Shown here in pieces: positions 53,611 to 63,185 of a stretch of 64,000 nt of DNA. Each line of letters starts with the position of its first letter. Positions within the stretch are counted from its first letter, which is position 1. Under the pieces are notes generated by a model. It had not been told where the DNA came from. It saw only the letters and a program-made list of their open reading frames with translations, and made no database searches. Both the position numbers and the translations under genes were made by a program. Source of the DNA: Rhodoligotrophos sp. CJ14 (lineage in GTDB: Bacteria; Pseudomonadota; Alphaproteobacteria; Rhizobiales; Im1); the NCBI RefSeq assembly GCF_038811545.1, contig NZ_CP133319.1, positions 2,757,516 through 2,821,515 of the forward strand, written 5' to 3'.

Positions 53611-54789
53611 TCAGTTCTCCGCGACCGTTTGGATCTTTCCGTCTTTGACTTGGGAGACGAAGATGTGCTGGCGTGAGACCTCCCGGGTCTCCGGGTCGAT
53701 GCTGAGATCGCCATTCGCCCCCTTATAATCCTTGGTGTTGTTGGCGAGCTCGTCGCGCACGCGCTCGCGCGTCACATCAGGCCAAGCGCGGGTTGCCGCC
53801 TGCATGATCAGGGTTGCAGCATCAAAGCCATAGGCCGACCAGACATCCGCCTTGCGGTTATACTTGGCCTCGAACCCCTTGATGAAGTTCTGGACATTCG
53901 GGTCCGGATTGTTTGGATTGAAGATCGTGGCGAGATACCAGCCTTCCATCGCCCCGCCAGCAAGGCCGACCGACCGCGGCGTCACGCCGACAGCCGAATC
54001 GACGACCGGAATGTCACCCATGCCAAGCTGTTTGAGCTGCTTGGCGAAATTCGCAGCCTCCTCCTCCAGCATGGCGAGATAGATCGCCTCGGGCTGTGCG
54101 CGCTTGAGCTGGGTGATGATCGCGCGGAAATCCGTGGTGCCTTCCTTGTAGACCGATTGCTGGACGAGCTCGCCGCCACGCTCTTCGAGCTGCTTAGTGA
54201 AGGCGTCCGCGACCGCAAGCCCCCAGTCGGTCTGCACCTGCAAGACGGCGACCTTCTTCTTGCCGAGCTTGTCGATGATGAAGTCGGCCATCGGCGGCAC
54301 ATAGACATTCACCGTTTCGCTGGCACGAAACATCCAGTCATTCATCTTGGTGAGGTCAGGGTGAGAGGCGCTGGGCGTCATCTGCAAGAGCCCTGCCCGC
54401 TCATAGGTATCGGCCGCGGCCATGGTCGCGGTCGAGCTGAAATCGCTGATCGAGGCGATCACATCCGCCTGGTCCGCAAGACGCTCGGCAATATTGATGG
54501 TCTCCTTGGGATCAGCCTTGCTGTCATAGCATTGCAGAACGAATTTGGCCTCAGGGAAAGCCTTCGCCTCGTTATAGGTATCGACTGCGAATTGGGCACC
54601 CTCCTTCATCGGCTCGCCAAAGCCGACCAGAGGTCCCGAGAGCGGCAAGGAGCAGCCAATGAGGAAGGTTTTCTCCTGCGCTTGCGCCTGAGGGGCTGCC
54701 CAGCCCGCCATCACCGCGAGCGCTGCGGCGGCGATGACTGATCTCGCCCCCCGGATCCTTGAACTCGGAATGTGCAATTTCGCTTTCAT
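53611..54789 (-). CDS. Liv-type ABC transporter substrate-binding protein
   Basis: 392 residues from the ATG at 54789. A GGAGGTGAGG tract directly precedes it, lying inside a longer frame that begins at 54801, so the shorter start is right. The signal peptide is VIAAAALAVMAGWAAPQAQA, then a Peripla_BP_6 fold: FLIGCSLPLSGPLVGFGEPM, KMNDWMFRASETVNV. Last gene of the operon that also encodes LivGFHM and CoA-activating enzymes. The context points to an organic or aromatic acid rather than an amino acid. Confidence 0.93.
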   Translation of the reverse strand: MKAKLHIPSSRIRGARSVIAAAALAVMAGWAAPQAQAQEKTFLIGCSLPLSGPLVGFGEPMKEGAQFAVDTYNEAKAFPEAKFVLQCYDSKADPKETINIAERLADQADVIASISDFSSTATMAAADTYERAGLLQMTPSASHPDLTKMNDWMFRASETVNVYVPPMADFIIDKLGKKKVAVLQVQTDWGLAVADAFTKQLEERGGELVQQSVYKEGTTDFRAIITQLKRAQPEAIYLAMLEEEAANFAKQLKQLGMGDIPVVDSAVGVTPRSVGLAGGAMEGWYLATIFNPNNPDPNVQNFIKGFEAKYNRKADVWSAYGFDAATLIMQAATRAWPDVTRERVRDELANNTKDYKGANGDLSIDPETREVSRQHIFVSQVKDGKIQTVAEN

Positions 54790-54850
54790 CCTCACCTCCA
54801 TGCTCCTGGCTCAACGGGACCAGGAGCTCAGCGCCGGCCGCAATAGCCGG

Positions 54851-55852
54851 CTATTTCCAGCCGATCCCTGGCTTGCCGTCCCGCCCGGGCCGCCATGCGC
54901 AACCAAACCATCGTCTGACGAAGGCGATGGCCGCGGTCTCGCTGAACAGGCCCTTCGGCATCGCGACAATGGCGATGAACAGCACAATGCCCACGAGGAT
55001 CATACGCAACTCGCCGACCTCGCGCCCGAGTTCCGGAAGCAGGATCATGAGCAGCGCGCCGATGATCGCTCCCGGCAAGCTGCCGAGCCCTCCCACCACC
55101 ACCATGGTGAGGATCAGGATCGATTCCGGGAGCCTGAACATGTCCGGGCTGATATAGCGCGTGCTATGCGCAAGCAGCGCGCCGGCGAGGCCCGCAAAGG
55201 CACCGGCAATGGCAAAGGCCTGGATCTTGAGCAGATTGACATTGATACCCATGGCCTGTGCGCTCTGATCATCTTCCCGCAGCGCCCGCAAGGCATTGCC
55301 GTAATAGGAATGGGTGATGCGGTGCAGCACCCAGAGCGAGATCAGCATGACCACCGCGATCACGTAATAGGTGGCGAGCCTGCCGGATAAGTCGAAGCCG
55401 AAAATCTCGATTGGCGAAATGCCGCGAATGCCGAGCGGCCCACGGGTGACATCATACCAGTTGGTGATGGTGAGGGTGATGATCTCGCCGATCGAGAGGG
55501 TGGCCACCGTGAAGAAAATGCGCACGAGGCGAATGGCCGGAATACCGGCGAGAAACGCAAAGGCGCCCGACAGCAGCATGGCCAACGGCATCGTGGCAAG
55601 GAAGGGAATATCGAACTTGGTCGACAGAATGGCCGCCACATAGGCGCCGATGCCATAGAAGGCGGCATGGGCAAGCGACAAAAGGCCGGCCGTGCCGCTC
55701 ACCAGGTTGAGGCTCATCGACAGAATGATGAAGATCATGCTGAGCTGCGCCAGGCGGAAGAGATAACCCTGGTCGAGCAAGGACAAGCTGCCCGGAATGA
55801 CGAGCAGAATGAGGGCGAGGACGGCGCAGGTCCAGATCAGAGGCCGGTTCAT
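54851..55852 (-). CDS. livM: Liv-type ABC transporter permease, LivM family
   Basis: 333 residues with about nine hydrophobic helices. The LivM pattern is visible in LSMSLNLVSGTAGLLSLAHAAFYGIGAYVAAIL, abbreviated here, and in the cytoplasmic loop RALREDDQSAQAMGINV that contacts the ATPases. Nine bases after livH. Inner-membrane partner of LivH. Confidence 0.93.
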   Translation of the reverse strand: MNRPLIWTCAVLALILLVIPGSLSLLDQGYLFRLAQLSMIFIILSMSLNLVSGTAGLLSLAHAAFYGIGAYVAAILSTKFDIPFLATMPLAMLLSGAFAFLAGIPAIRLVRIFFTVATLSIGEIITLTITNWYDVTRGPLGIRGISPIEIFGFDLSGRLATYYVIAVVMLISLWVLHRITHSYYGNALRALREDDQSAQAMGINVNLLKIQAFAIAGAFAGLAGALLAHSTRYISPDMFRLPESILILTMVVVGGLGSLPGAIIGALLMILLPELGREVGELRMILVGIVLFIAIVAMPKGLFSETAAIAFVRRWFGCAWRPGRDGKPGIGWK

Positions 55853-55861
55853 GTCTCACCC

Positions 55862-56779
55862 TCACATCCGCTCGGAGCGTTTGCCGAAGAGGCCGCTCGG
55901 GAAGAAGAGAAGCGTGAGCAGCAGATAGACATGCGGCACCACGTCGACCCATTGCTGATGGGAGGGCAGGGCATTGGCGAGCAGGCTTTCGGAAAGCCCA
56001 ATGATCAGTGCACAAACAACCGCGCCGAAGATGTTGTTGAGCCCGCCCATGAGCATGGCGATGAAAGCCTTGAGCATCGGCGTGAAGCCCATGAACGGAA
56101 AGATCTGGCCGTAATAGAGCCCGACCAGCAGCCCTGCGATGGCGCCGAAGGCTGATCCGATCATGAAGGTGCGCACGATCACCTTGTTCGCATCGACACC
56201 CACATAGAGCGCGCCGAGAAAATCATCCGCGACCGCCCGGATCTCGCGGCCGACATTGGTGCGATAGAGCAGCACCTGCAGGAAGATGAGCATTGCGACG
56301 GCGGAACCGAGAATGACGAGATCGCCATTCGCCAGCACCAGCCCGCCCAGCTCGATGGGCTGGTTCAGGAGATAATCCTGCGGAATGCTCTGCGCCTCGC
56401 CGCCGAAGTAAAGGGTGAGCGCCTCGCGGGCAATGATGCCCATGGCGAGCGAGGACATCAGGGTTGCCTCGCGCATCGCCCGTGATTTGAGCGTCGCCTC
56501 ATCCCGTGAGCGGCGGAAGGGGCGAAAGGCGATCCGCTCGAGCCCCCAGCCGCTGAGCACCCCGACAATGGCAACGAGCAGGATCAGCACGATGATCGGT
56601 GGCGCGAACATCAGGATGATGATCAGCGCCGCGAAGGCGCCCAGCGTATAGATCTCGCCATGGGCGAAATTGACCGCATTGAGCACGCCAAAGATCAGCG
56701 TGAAGCCGATGGCGATCAGCGCATAACCGAAGCCGATGCTGACGCCGTTGATGATCGCCTGTGCAAAATAGATGTCCAT
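55862..56779 (-). CDS. livH: Liv-type ABC transporter permease, LivH family
   Basis: 305 residues with about eight transmembrane helices. GFGYALIAIGFTLIFGVLNAVNFAHGEIY (partly quoted) near the N-terminus, and the coupling-loop region VGREIRAVADDFLGALYVGV, are the LivH landmarks. An AMLMGGLNNIFGAVV segment lies near the C-terminus. Twenty-four bases after livF. Confidence 0.93.
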   Translation of the reverse strand: MDIYFAQAIINGVSIGFGYALIAIGFTLIFGVLNAVNFAHGEIYTLGAFAALIIILMFAPPIIVLILLVAIVGVLSGWGLERIAFRPFRRSRDEATLKSRAMREATLMSSLAMGIIAREALTLYFGGEAQSIPQDYLLNQPIELGGLVLANGDLVILGSAVAMLIFLQVLLYRTNVGREIRAVADDFLGALYVGVDANKVIVRTFMIGSAFGAIAGLLVGLYYGQIFPFMGFTPMLKAFIAMLMGGLNNIFGAVVCALIIGLSESLLANALPSHQQWVDVVPHVYLLLTLLFFPSGLFGKRSERM

Positions 56780-56803
56780 CAGAGCCGATCTTTCCTCAAC
56801 GCG

Positions 56804-57505
56804 CTATCCCCCGAGATAGATTTGTCGGATGCGATCATCCTGCTCGAGTTCAGCGGGCTTGCCTTCAAGCGTGATGCGGCCGACCTCCATGACATAGGCA
56901 TGATCGGCGATCTTCAGCGCGGCCTTGGCATTCTGCTCCACCAGCAGGATCGAGGTGCCGCGTTCACGGATCCTGACGATCAGATCGAAGATCAGCTTGA
57001 CGATCTTGGGGGCAAGGCCAAGGGATGGCTCATCGAGCAGCAAGAGCTTTGGCCGCGACATCAGAGCCCGCGCGATGCACACCATCTGCTGCTCGCCGCC
57101 CGAGAGCGAGCCTGCCTTCTGCTGCAGCCTCTGCTCGACAATGGGAAAGAGCTCCACCACCTCGCGGAATACGGCATCGTAATCGCCGGCCGGCAGCACC
57201 GCGCCGCCGAGCTGCATGTTTTCCGCAACCGTCATATTGGGAAAGAGATGGCGGCCTTCCGGCGCCTGCGAGATCCCCAGGCGGACGATCTCGTGGCTGG
57301 GCCTTCTGTCGATGCGCTCCTTGCCAAGCCAGATCTCGCCATCGGATGTGCGGTATATTCCCATGATGGCCCGCATGAGCGTGGTCTTGCCGACACCATT
57401 GCTGCCCAGCACCGAGACGATCTGGCCATCACCGACCGCAAGGCTCACCCCGTTCAGGATACGCTGGATGCCGATGGTGACGCTCAAGCTCTTGATATCG
57501 AGCAT
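56804..57505 (-). CDS. livF: Liv-type ABC transporter ATPase, LivF family
   Basis: 233 residues from the ATG at 57505; the frame extends back to 57574 inside livG. Walker A GSNGVGKTT, Q-loop SQAPEGRHLFPNMTVAENM, signature LSGGEQQM, Walker B LLLLDEPSLGLAP. Four bases after livG. Energises the LivHM permease. Confidence 0.94.
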   Translation of the reverse strand: MLDIKSLSVTIGIQRILNGVSLAVGDGQIVSVLGSNGVGKTTLMRAIMGIYRTSDGEIWLGKERIDRRPSHEIVRLGISQAPEGRHLFPNMTVAENMQLGGAVLPAGDYDAVFREVVELFPIVEQRLQQKAGSLSGGEQQMVCIARALMSRPKLLLLDEPSLGLAPKIVKLIFDLIVRIRERGTSILLVEQNAKAALKIADHAYVMEVGRITLEGKPAELEQDDRIRQIYLGG

Positions 57506-57509
57506 CGGC

Positions 57510-58271
57510 TCACTCCGACCCGAGATAGGCTTCGAGCACCGCCGGGTCATTGCGAACCTCATCCGGTGATCCATCGGCGATCTTGCGCCCCGATGCTAGG
57601 ACCATGACCCGCTTGCAGACGCTCATCACCAGGTTCATGTCATGCTCGACCAGGAGGATCGTGAGCCCGTCCTGATGAATGCGGCGGATGAACTCTCCGA
57701 GCTCGGCCGTTTCGCTGTCATTGAGGCCCGCCGCCGGCTCGTCGAGGATGAGGAGCTTCGGCTGGGCGGCAAGCGCCCGGGCAATCTCCAAATATTTGCG
57801 CCGCCCATAGGAGAGATTGGCCGCAAGCTCCTCCGCGACATCCGTCAACCGCGTCTGCTCCAATGCCTGCCACGTGCGCTGGCTGATATCCTCGGAATAG
57901 GCCTTGCTGCCAAACGCCCTGAGCGGTGAGACCCCGTCAGTCCCGATCGCACCGACCGAGACATTGTCGAACACGGTCATGGTCGGAAAGATCCGCAGGT
58001 TCTGAAAGGTTCGGGCAACACCGAGCCTTGCGATCTGATGCGGCTTCAACCGGGCGATATCCTGCCCCCGGACCGTGATCAACCCGCGGGTCGGCCGCAC
58101 GAAACCCGTGATCAGGTTGAACAGGGTGGTCTTGCCCGCGCCATTGGGGCCGATAACGCCCACGAGTTCACCCTGGTCGGTCGTCATGCTCACATCATCG
58201 ATTGCCACCAACCCGCCGAAGCTTCGGGTGACCGCATCGATCCGGACCAGTTGTTCAGCCACAGAGGCCAC
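57510..58271 (-). CDS. livG: Liv-type ABC transporter ATPase, LivG family
   Basis: About 253 residues. The frame opens at a GTG at 58307; in-frame GTGs at 58271 and 58262 follow an AGGAG site (58276-58280), and 58271 is chosen although the spacing is short. Walker A GPNGAGKTT, family segment GVARTFQNLRIFPTMTV, signature LSYGRRK and Walker B LLILDEPAAGLND are all present, with the LivG C-terminal ADGSPDEVRNDPAVLEAYLG. Confidence 0.92.
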   Translation of the reverse strand: MASVAEQLVRIDAVTRSFGGLVAIDDVSMTTDQGELVGVIGPNGAGKTTLFNLITGFVRPTRGLITVRGQDIARLKPHQIARLGVARTFQNLRIFPTMTVFDNVSVGAIGTDGVSPLRAFGSKAYSEDISQRTWQALEQTRLTDVAEELAANLSYGRRKYLEIARALAAQPKLLILDEPAAGLNDSETAELGEFIRRIHQDGLTILLVEHDMNLVMSVCKRVMVLASGRKIADGSPDEVRNDPAVLEAYLGSE

Positions 58272-58390
58272 GCTGCTCCTCACAGGTTGAAAACGCGGGG
58301 TGACCACCGTGGCTCGCCCGCAATTCTGCTCAATGGATTACCCTCGCGTTTCCTCGAACGGCTTGGTGCCGCTTTCTCTTTGGCCCGGTG

Positions 58391-59401
58391 CTATGGGCGG
58401 ATGATCAGCTTGCCAAAGATCTGGCGGGCTTCCATGAGCCGCAGCGCTTCCTTGGCCTCTTGCAGCGGGAAGATGCGATCAATGGATGGTTTGATGCGGC
58501 CGTTGCGGACAAGGTCGATGAGCGCGTGCAGGTCATCGCGCGACCAGCCATTGGAGCCCCGGATATTGAGCTCGAAGGTCCAGATATAGCGGATATCTTC
58601 CTTAGGGTCGAAACCGGCGGTTGCACCACAGGTTAAAAGCCGGCCATCCTGCTTCATCACCTTGAGCGAGGGGACCCAGGTCTCGCCGCCCGTGAAGTTG
58701 ACGACCACGTCGACCCCGCCCCCGCCCTGGCCGAACACCCGCGGCTTGCCATAGAGATTGCGCACCTCTTGCGGCCAGTCCTGCTCGCGGTAATTGATCA
58801 GGTGATCCGCGCCGAGCTCCTTGAGCTTCTGAAGCTTATCGGCACTGCTCGCACAGGCCACAACCTCCGCGCCCAGCATTTTGGCGAGCTGGACGCAGCA
58901 GGTCCCAACGCCGCCACTGGCCCCGAGAATGAGCACCTTCTCGCCCGGTTTGATCTCACCGCGCGTGACCATCATGCGATGCGCCGTCCCGTACGCGACC
59001 GGCAAGGCGGCCGCGTCCTCGAAGCTCACATCATCCGGCAATTTGATCAGCTGATGAGTGGGTACCTTGAGATATTCGGCAAGTCCGCCCTCGATAGTCT
59101 CACCGACGAGCCCGCCTTTGACCCGGTTGATCGGATCGATCAGCACACGGTCACCAATCGCCCAGTCCTTCACGCCCGAACCCAAGGCGATGATCTCGCC
59201 CGCCACATCGATCCCCATGATCATCGGCATCTTGATCTTGATGCCGGGCATGCCATGCAGGGTGAACAGGTCGTGATAATTGAGCGAGGTTGCCTTGACC
59301 GCCAGCACCACCTCGTCGGCATCGGGCGTGGGATCGGGGAAATGCGCATCGAAGACGATTTCGTCCAGATCTCCATGCTTGTGAATGACCATTGCCTTCA
59401 T
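58391..59401 (-). CDS. Medium-chain dehydrogenase/quinone oxidoreductase-like protein
   Basis: 336 residues. The N-terminal GroES-like domain (KATSLNYHDLFTLHGMPG; MGIDVAGEIIALG) is followed by a Rossmann domain (VLILGASGGVGTCCVQLAKMLGAEVVA). The catalytic-zinc Cys and the structural-zinc four-Cys loop are missing, so it is closer to NADPH quinone or enoyl reductases than to zinc alcohol dehydrogenases. In the operon between the CoA ligase and livG, it may reduce an enoyl-CoA or ketone of the imported compound. Confidence 0.88.
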   Translation of the reverse strand: MKAMVIHKHGDLDEIVFDAHFPDPTPDADEVVLAVKATSLNYHDLFTLHGMPGIKIKMPMIMGIDVAGEIIALGSGVKDWAIGDRVLIDPINRVKGGLVGETIEGGLAEYLKVPTHQLIKLPDDVSFEDAAALPVAYGTAHRMMVTRGEIKPGEKVLILGASGGVGTCCVQLAKMLGAEVVACASSADKLQKLKELGADHLINYREQDWPQEVRNLYGKPRVFGQGGGGVDVVVNFTGGETWVPSLKVMKQDGRLLTCGATAGFDPKEDIRYIWTFELNIRGSNGWSRDDLHALIDLVRNGRIKPSIDRIFPLQEAKEALRLMEARQIFGKLIIRP

Positions 59402-59441
59402 GGGTGCTCACTCCTCCTCAATTCCGGAATGCCGCGCGGGG

Positions 59442-60962
59442 CTAGCTGCGCGGTGTGAAATCCTTTGCGGCGCGGGCAATGAGCGCCTTGCGATCAATCT
59501 TGTTGGTGCCGGCAAGCGGCAGCTCATCCACAAAGAACACGGCGCGTGGATGGGCATAGGCTGGCCCATTCTCAAGGGTGAAGCGCTTGATCTCGTCCTC
59601 GCTCACCTCATGGCCCGGCGCGGCAACCACATAGGCGACCGGCAGCTGGCCCTTGACGTCGTCGGGAACGGGAACCACCGCCGCCTGATGCACAGCCGGG
59701 TGCCGCTCGATGAGCTTCTCGACTTCGCCGGGATAGATGTTCTCCCCGCCGCAGACGAACATGTCATCCGCCCGGCCGACGAAGAAATAGAAGCCATTGG
59801 AATCGCGCCGCATGAGATCGCCGGTATCATACCACCCATCCTGCAGGCGTTTTGCCGTCATTTCCGGCAGGTTGATATAGCCCGGCATCATCGCCTCGGT
59901 GCGGATCTGAAGCACGCCCTCATCGGGTGTCTCACCGCCCACCAGCCGCACCTCGACCCCGGGCATGGGATAGCCGAGCGCCGTATCTGGCCGCTTAAGG
60001 CCTTGCGGATGGGGACCAAACGCCACCGGACCCGACTCGGTTGTGCCGAAGCTCACGCTGATCTCTGCTTGCGGGAAGATCTCCTTGATCTTGTCGATCA
60101 GTCCTTGCGTCACCGGCGCTGATCCGGTGGTGACCATGCGGACGGACGAGAGATCTGCGGCCGCGAGCGTTTCCTTCTGCTTGGCCACCATCGCCAGCAT
60201 GGTTGGAACGGACGTGAGCAGCACGCAGCGATGGGTATCGATCGCGCGGATATAGCCTTGCGCGGTGAACCGTCGCATGAGCACGATGATGCCGCCCAGA
60301 CGGAACAGCAGTTTGCTGTAGAACAGCGCATTCATATGGAAGAGCGGGGCGGCCACCAGCACCGGCTGGTCATGAGCCACCGGCCTGATCGCCTCGAACA
60401 TGCCGGTTGCCCAGATATAGCCGCCATGGGTCAGAGGCACGCCCTTGGGACGCCCGGTGGAGCCGGACGTATAGAGGATGGTCGCCCATTCCTCAGGCCG
60501 CATGGTCAGGCTGGAGAACGGCCCGGGATCAAGGAAGTCTGCAAAGCCGGCCTGGCCATCATCGAAGTCAGCATAGGGCAATCGCCCTTCGATCATCGCG
60601 CGCCGCTCGCCATCGACGAAGGCGAAGACGCAGGCCGAGTCTTCGAGAATGAACTCGATCGTATCGCGCCCCAGCCGGCTGCTGATCGGCACCGGCACGA
60701 GGCCCGCGCGCACGGTGCCCATATAGGCGGAAAGGTATTCGGGCCGATTATTGGCGATGATGGCGACCGCATCGCCCCGCTTGAACCCTTTGCCGGCAAG
60801 CGCCCGTGCCACCGCATTGGCTTGCGCATCGAACGCCCCTGCCGTGATCGCGGCGGATGATCCATCTTCCCGGACGTCGATGATCAATGTGCGGTCGGCC
60901 GGCACGCTCACATCGAGAATGTCGCCCAGATTTCCCGTTTCCACCGCGCGCATACTGGTCAT
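59442..60962 (-). CDS. Class I adenylate-forming acyl-CoA ligase
   Basis: 506 residues. P-loop ILYTSGSTGRPKGVPLTHGG, the adenine motif VSFGTTESGP, the hinge region YDTGDLMRRDSNGFYFFVGR and the C-terminal catalytic Lys in LAGTNKIDRKAL define the ANL superfamily. It activates a carboxylate with ATP and CoA. It is the second gene of the operon, between the PaaI thioesterase and the dehydrogenase. Substrate might be an aromatic or medium-chain acid; the acid-binding residues cannot be read reliably. Confidence 0.92.
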   Translation of the reverse strand: MTSMRAVETGNLGDILDVSVPADRTLIIDVREDGSSAAITAGAFDAQANAVARALAGKGFKRGDAVAIIANNRPEYLSAYMGTVRAGLVPVPISSRLGRDTIEFILEDSACVFAFVDGERRAMIEGRLPYADFDDGQAGFADFLDPGPFSSLTMRPEEWATILYTSGSTGRPKGVPLTHGGYIWATGMFEAIRPVAHDQPVLVAAPLFHMNALFYSKLLFRLGGIIVLMRRFTAQGYIRAIDTHRCVLLTSVPTMLAMVAKQKETLAAADLSSVRMVTTGSAPVTQGLIDKIKEIFPQAEISVSFGTTESGPVAFGPHPQGLKRPDTALGYPMPGVEVRLVGGETPDEGVLQIRTEAMMPGYINLPEMTAKRLQDGWYDTGDLMRRDSNGFYFFVGRADDMFVCGGENIYPGEVEKLIERHPAVHQAAVVPVPDDVKGQLPVAYVVAAPGHEVSEDEIKRFTLENGPAYAHPRAVFFVDELPLAGTNKIDRKALIARAAKDFTPRS

Positions 60963-60974
60963 GAGATCCTGGTC

Positions 60975-61394
60975 CTATCCAGCCTTCGAGCCATAACATC
61001 CACGGCCTATGGCGCAAAGCCTGCCCTGATCGTCAAAGACATCGATATCGACCACCGCCACGGTCCGGCCGGCGCGGCGCACCGTCGCCTTGCCTATGAG
61101 ATAGGAACCGCCGGCCGGGCGAAGATAGTCCGTGCGGAAATTAATTGTCGGCACCGGCGCGCCCACGGTGAGAATCACCGCAAAATCACCGACCGTGTCG
61201 ATGAGCGATGCGATGGGGCCGCCATGCACTTGACCCGTGCCATCGGCCCGCTCCAGTTCCGGCCGCATCGGCATCTTCATGGCCAGCACGCCCTTGGCTT
61301 CGTCAACCTCCTCGATCTCGAGGCCGAGAAACCGGATGAAGGGTGAGGTGTCGATAAACCGCTTGAGATCGTCGATGGTCAGGCGCTCACTCAT
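60975..61394 (-). CDS. PaaI-type hotdog thioesterase
   Basis: 139 residues of the hotdog fold. The GQVHGGPIASLIDTVGDFAV segment carries the HGG active-site region, and TINFRTDYLRPA follows. It hydrolyses acyl-CoA thioesters, here perhaps rescuing CoA from dead-end products of the ligase next door (12 bases downstream). First gene of the operon that runs to 53611. Its start is about 130 bases from the palindrome at 61523-61546. Confidence 0.92.
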   Translation of the reverse strand: MSERLTIDDLKRFIDTSPFIRFLGLEIEEVDEAKGVLAMKMPMRPELERADGTGQVHGGPIASLIDTVGDFAVILTVGAPVPTINFRTDYLRPAGGSYLIGKATVRRAGRTVAVVDIDVFDDQGRLCAIGRGCYGSKAG

Positions 61395-61522
61395 GGATAA
61401 TCCCGAAGGCTGGAGTGTCGGACATAGGCGGGAGAAATGTTACAGTGCGGGAGAAATGGAATTTTTTCCAGGGGGCTATTCTCGTGAGGTCGCCGGCCGT
61501 TCGACGCCAGGGTGTTGCCGAA

Positions 61523-61546
61523 ATTTGTTCGATATAAAGAACGAAT
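61523..61546. promoter_or_regulatory. Putative operator palindrome in divergent promoter
   Basis: ATTTGTTC-GATATAAA-GAACGAAT is an 8-bp inverted repeat with one mismatch and an 8-base A/T-rich spacer. It lies between the divergent thioesterase operon (61394) and the VOC gene (61654). The GTTCGATA half resembles operators of IclR-type aromatic regulators, although the nearby regulator is GntR-type. It overlaps a possible -10 (GATATAAA). Confidence 0.55.
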
Positions 61547-61653
61547 GTATTGTAATGTCAATCACCAACGCCGCTTGCGGTCCGGATAGGATCCGGGGGA
61601 CGATATCGGCCTGACAGGCTCGACCGGGCTTTTTACGTTTTGTGAGGAAGCAG

Positions 61654-62274
61654 ATGAACAAGCTTGACCATCTCCTGTGGGGCACACCGTCGCTGGATGA
61701 AGGCGTTGCCGCCTTCGAGCGGCTGACCGGCGTTCGGCTGACCCTCGGCGGCACCCATGAGGGCTTCGGCACCCGTAATAAGCTCGCAACCTTTGGCAAT
61801 GAGGTCTATTTCGAGATCATCGCTCCGGACCCGCAGCAATCCCTCGCCGGCACGCTTGGCGAGGTTCTGGCCGCACTTCCCAGCCCCCGCCTGTTCACCT
61901 TCGCCGTTTCGACCACCGATATCGAGGGAATGCGTAACCGCCTGACCGGCCGCGGTCTCCTGAGCCGTCATGTGAAAATGGCGCGCACGCGGCCGGATGG
62001 CGTGGTGCTGGAATGGCAGATCCTCTATCCTGACGGACATGATTTCGGCTTTTTCATCCCCTTCTACATTCAGTGGGATACGCCCTATCATCCCTCACAG
62101 ATGGAACCCTCAGGCCTCAGCCTCGAATCCTTCGTGGTGCGCCATCCCCGGCATCAGGAGCTTGCTGAGCTCTATCAGGACCTTCATATGCCCGTGGCGG
62201 TCGAGGCGGCATCCGAACCCGGTTTCCATGCGCAGATTGGCACGCCCAAGGGAAAGGTCGAGCTCGTGGGCTAA
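61654..62274 (+). CDS. VOC/glyoxalase-like protein
   Basis: 206 residues from the ATG at 61654, preceded by GAGGAA; a GTG at 61642 is the alternative. The N-terminal NKLDHLLWGTPSLDEGVAAFERLTGVRL and later FGNEVYFEIIAPDPQQ match the glyoxalase_3 (PF13468-like) family, in which two unequal VOC modules form one domain. Metal ligands are not clear. It is divergent from the CoA-ligase operon and convergent with the GntR regulator (13-base gap). Likely acts on the same compound or as a lyase/isomerase of its products. Confidence 0.8.
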   Translation: MNKLDHLLWGTPSLDEGVAAFERLTGVRLTLGGTHEGFGTRNKLATFGNEVYFEIIAPDPQQSLAGTLGEVLAALPSPRLFTFAVSTTDIEGMRNRLTGRGLLSRHVKMARTRPDGVVLEWQILYPDGHDFGFFIPFYIQWDTPYHPSQMEPSGLSLESFVVRHPRHQELAELYQDLHMPVAVEAASEPGFHAQIGTPKGKVELVG

Positions 62275-62286
62275 GGCCCTACCGCT

Positions 62287-63012
62287 CTAGATCTGGATCT
62301 CGACCGATTGAAAATTGGAACTTGCGAGGATGGCATCGAGCACCATCCTCCGCGCCGCCTCGATCTGGGCGATAGTCACGCGCTCGGCGGTTTCGCCATC
62401 ACCGGCAATGAGTGCATCGATGAGCTCCCGGTGCTCATGCTGCATCTCATCCGTCCGGTTGCGCAGCGCGAGCCCTAAGTGAAACAGCCGCGACATCTCT
62501 TCCAGGATGTGAGACAGGATGCGGGTGAGCTTCTGATTGCCTGCGCCATCCACCACGGCGATGTGGAAATTCTTGTTCGCTTGAAGAAACGCACTTTCGC
62601 TTTCCCGGTCCCCGGGAAGGTAGCCCGCCTTGCATACCTGCTCGAGCTCGTGAATGCGCTTCGGATCGATCCGGCCCGCCGCCTTTTTCACTGCCGCGGG
62701 CTCCAGCAGCAGCCGGAGTTCGAAGAGCTGATGGACATCGCGCAGGGTGATCGGGGCGACCACATAGCCTTTGCGCGGCTGCGATTTCACGAACCCGTCC
62801 TGCGCAAGCTGTGAGAGGGCGCGCCGGATGGGTGCCTTGCCAAAGCCGAGCTGAACCGCAAGCTGCGTCTCGGTAATGGCCGATCCGGGCTCCAGCTCGC
62901 AGCGGATGATCTTCTCCTTGATAAGGTCATAGGCGGCCTCGCCCAGGGTCTTTGCCATGGGCTCGTCTGTCGTCACGGTGCTCAGCTTCGGGATCACGGA
63001 TGGCCGGCTCAT
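62287..63012 (-). CDS. GntR family regulator, FCD (FadR) subfamily
   Basis: 241 residues; an in-frame ATG at 62958 is possible. The winged helix (LGEAAYDLIKEKIIRCELEPGSAITETQLAVQLGFGKAPIRRALSQL, residues about 23-70, outlined) is followed by an all-helical FCD domain (VHQLFELRLLLEPAAV; NKNFHIAVVDGAGNQ; MQHEHRELIDALIAGD) with Asp/His positions for a metal. FCD regulators sense small carboxylates. It is the only regulator beside the liv/CoA-ligase operon and the likely controller of it. Confidence 0.92.
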   Translation of the reverse strand: MSRPSVIPKLSTVTTDEPMAKTLGEAAYDLIKEKIIRCELEPGSAITETQLAVQLGFGKAPIRRALSQLAQDGFVKSQPRKGYVVAPITLRDVHQLFELRLLLEPAAVKKAAGRIDPKRIHELEQVCKAGYLPGDRESESAFLQANKNFHIAVVDGAGNQKLTRILSHILEEMSRLFHLGLALRNRTDEMQHEHRELIDALIAGDGETAERVTIAQIEAARRMVLDAILASSNFQSVEIQI

Positions 63013-63185
63013 GGATCAACATGTTAGTGAGGTCTGCCTGACAGTACCACCCGTATGTCTGGCCGGGCACTTTGGCAAGCCAATCGTCCGTCGACCCCGA
63101 TCACGCTTGAGTGCCTATCTCACAGGCGCCTCGCCGAACCAATCCGCCACGGCTGCGTTGAACCTTCAGCAGTAAGGAGGAGTTC

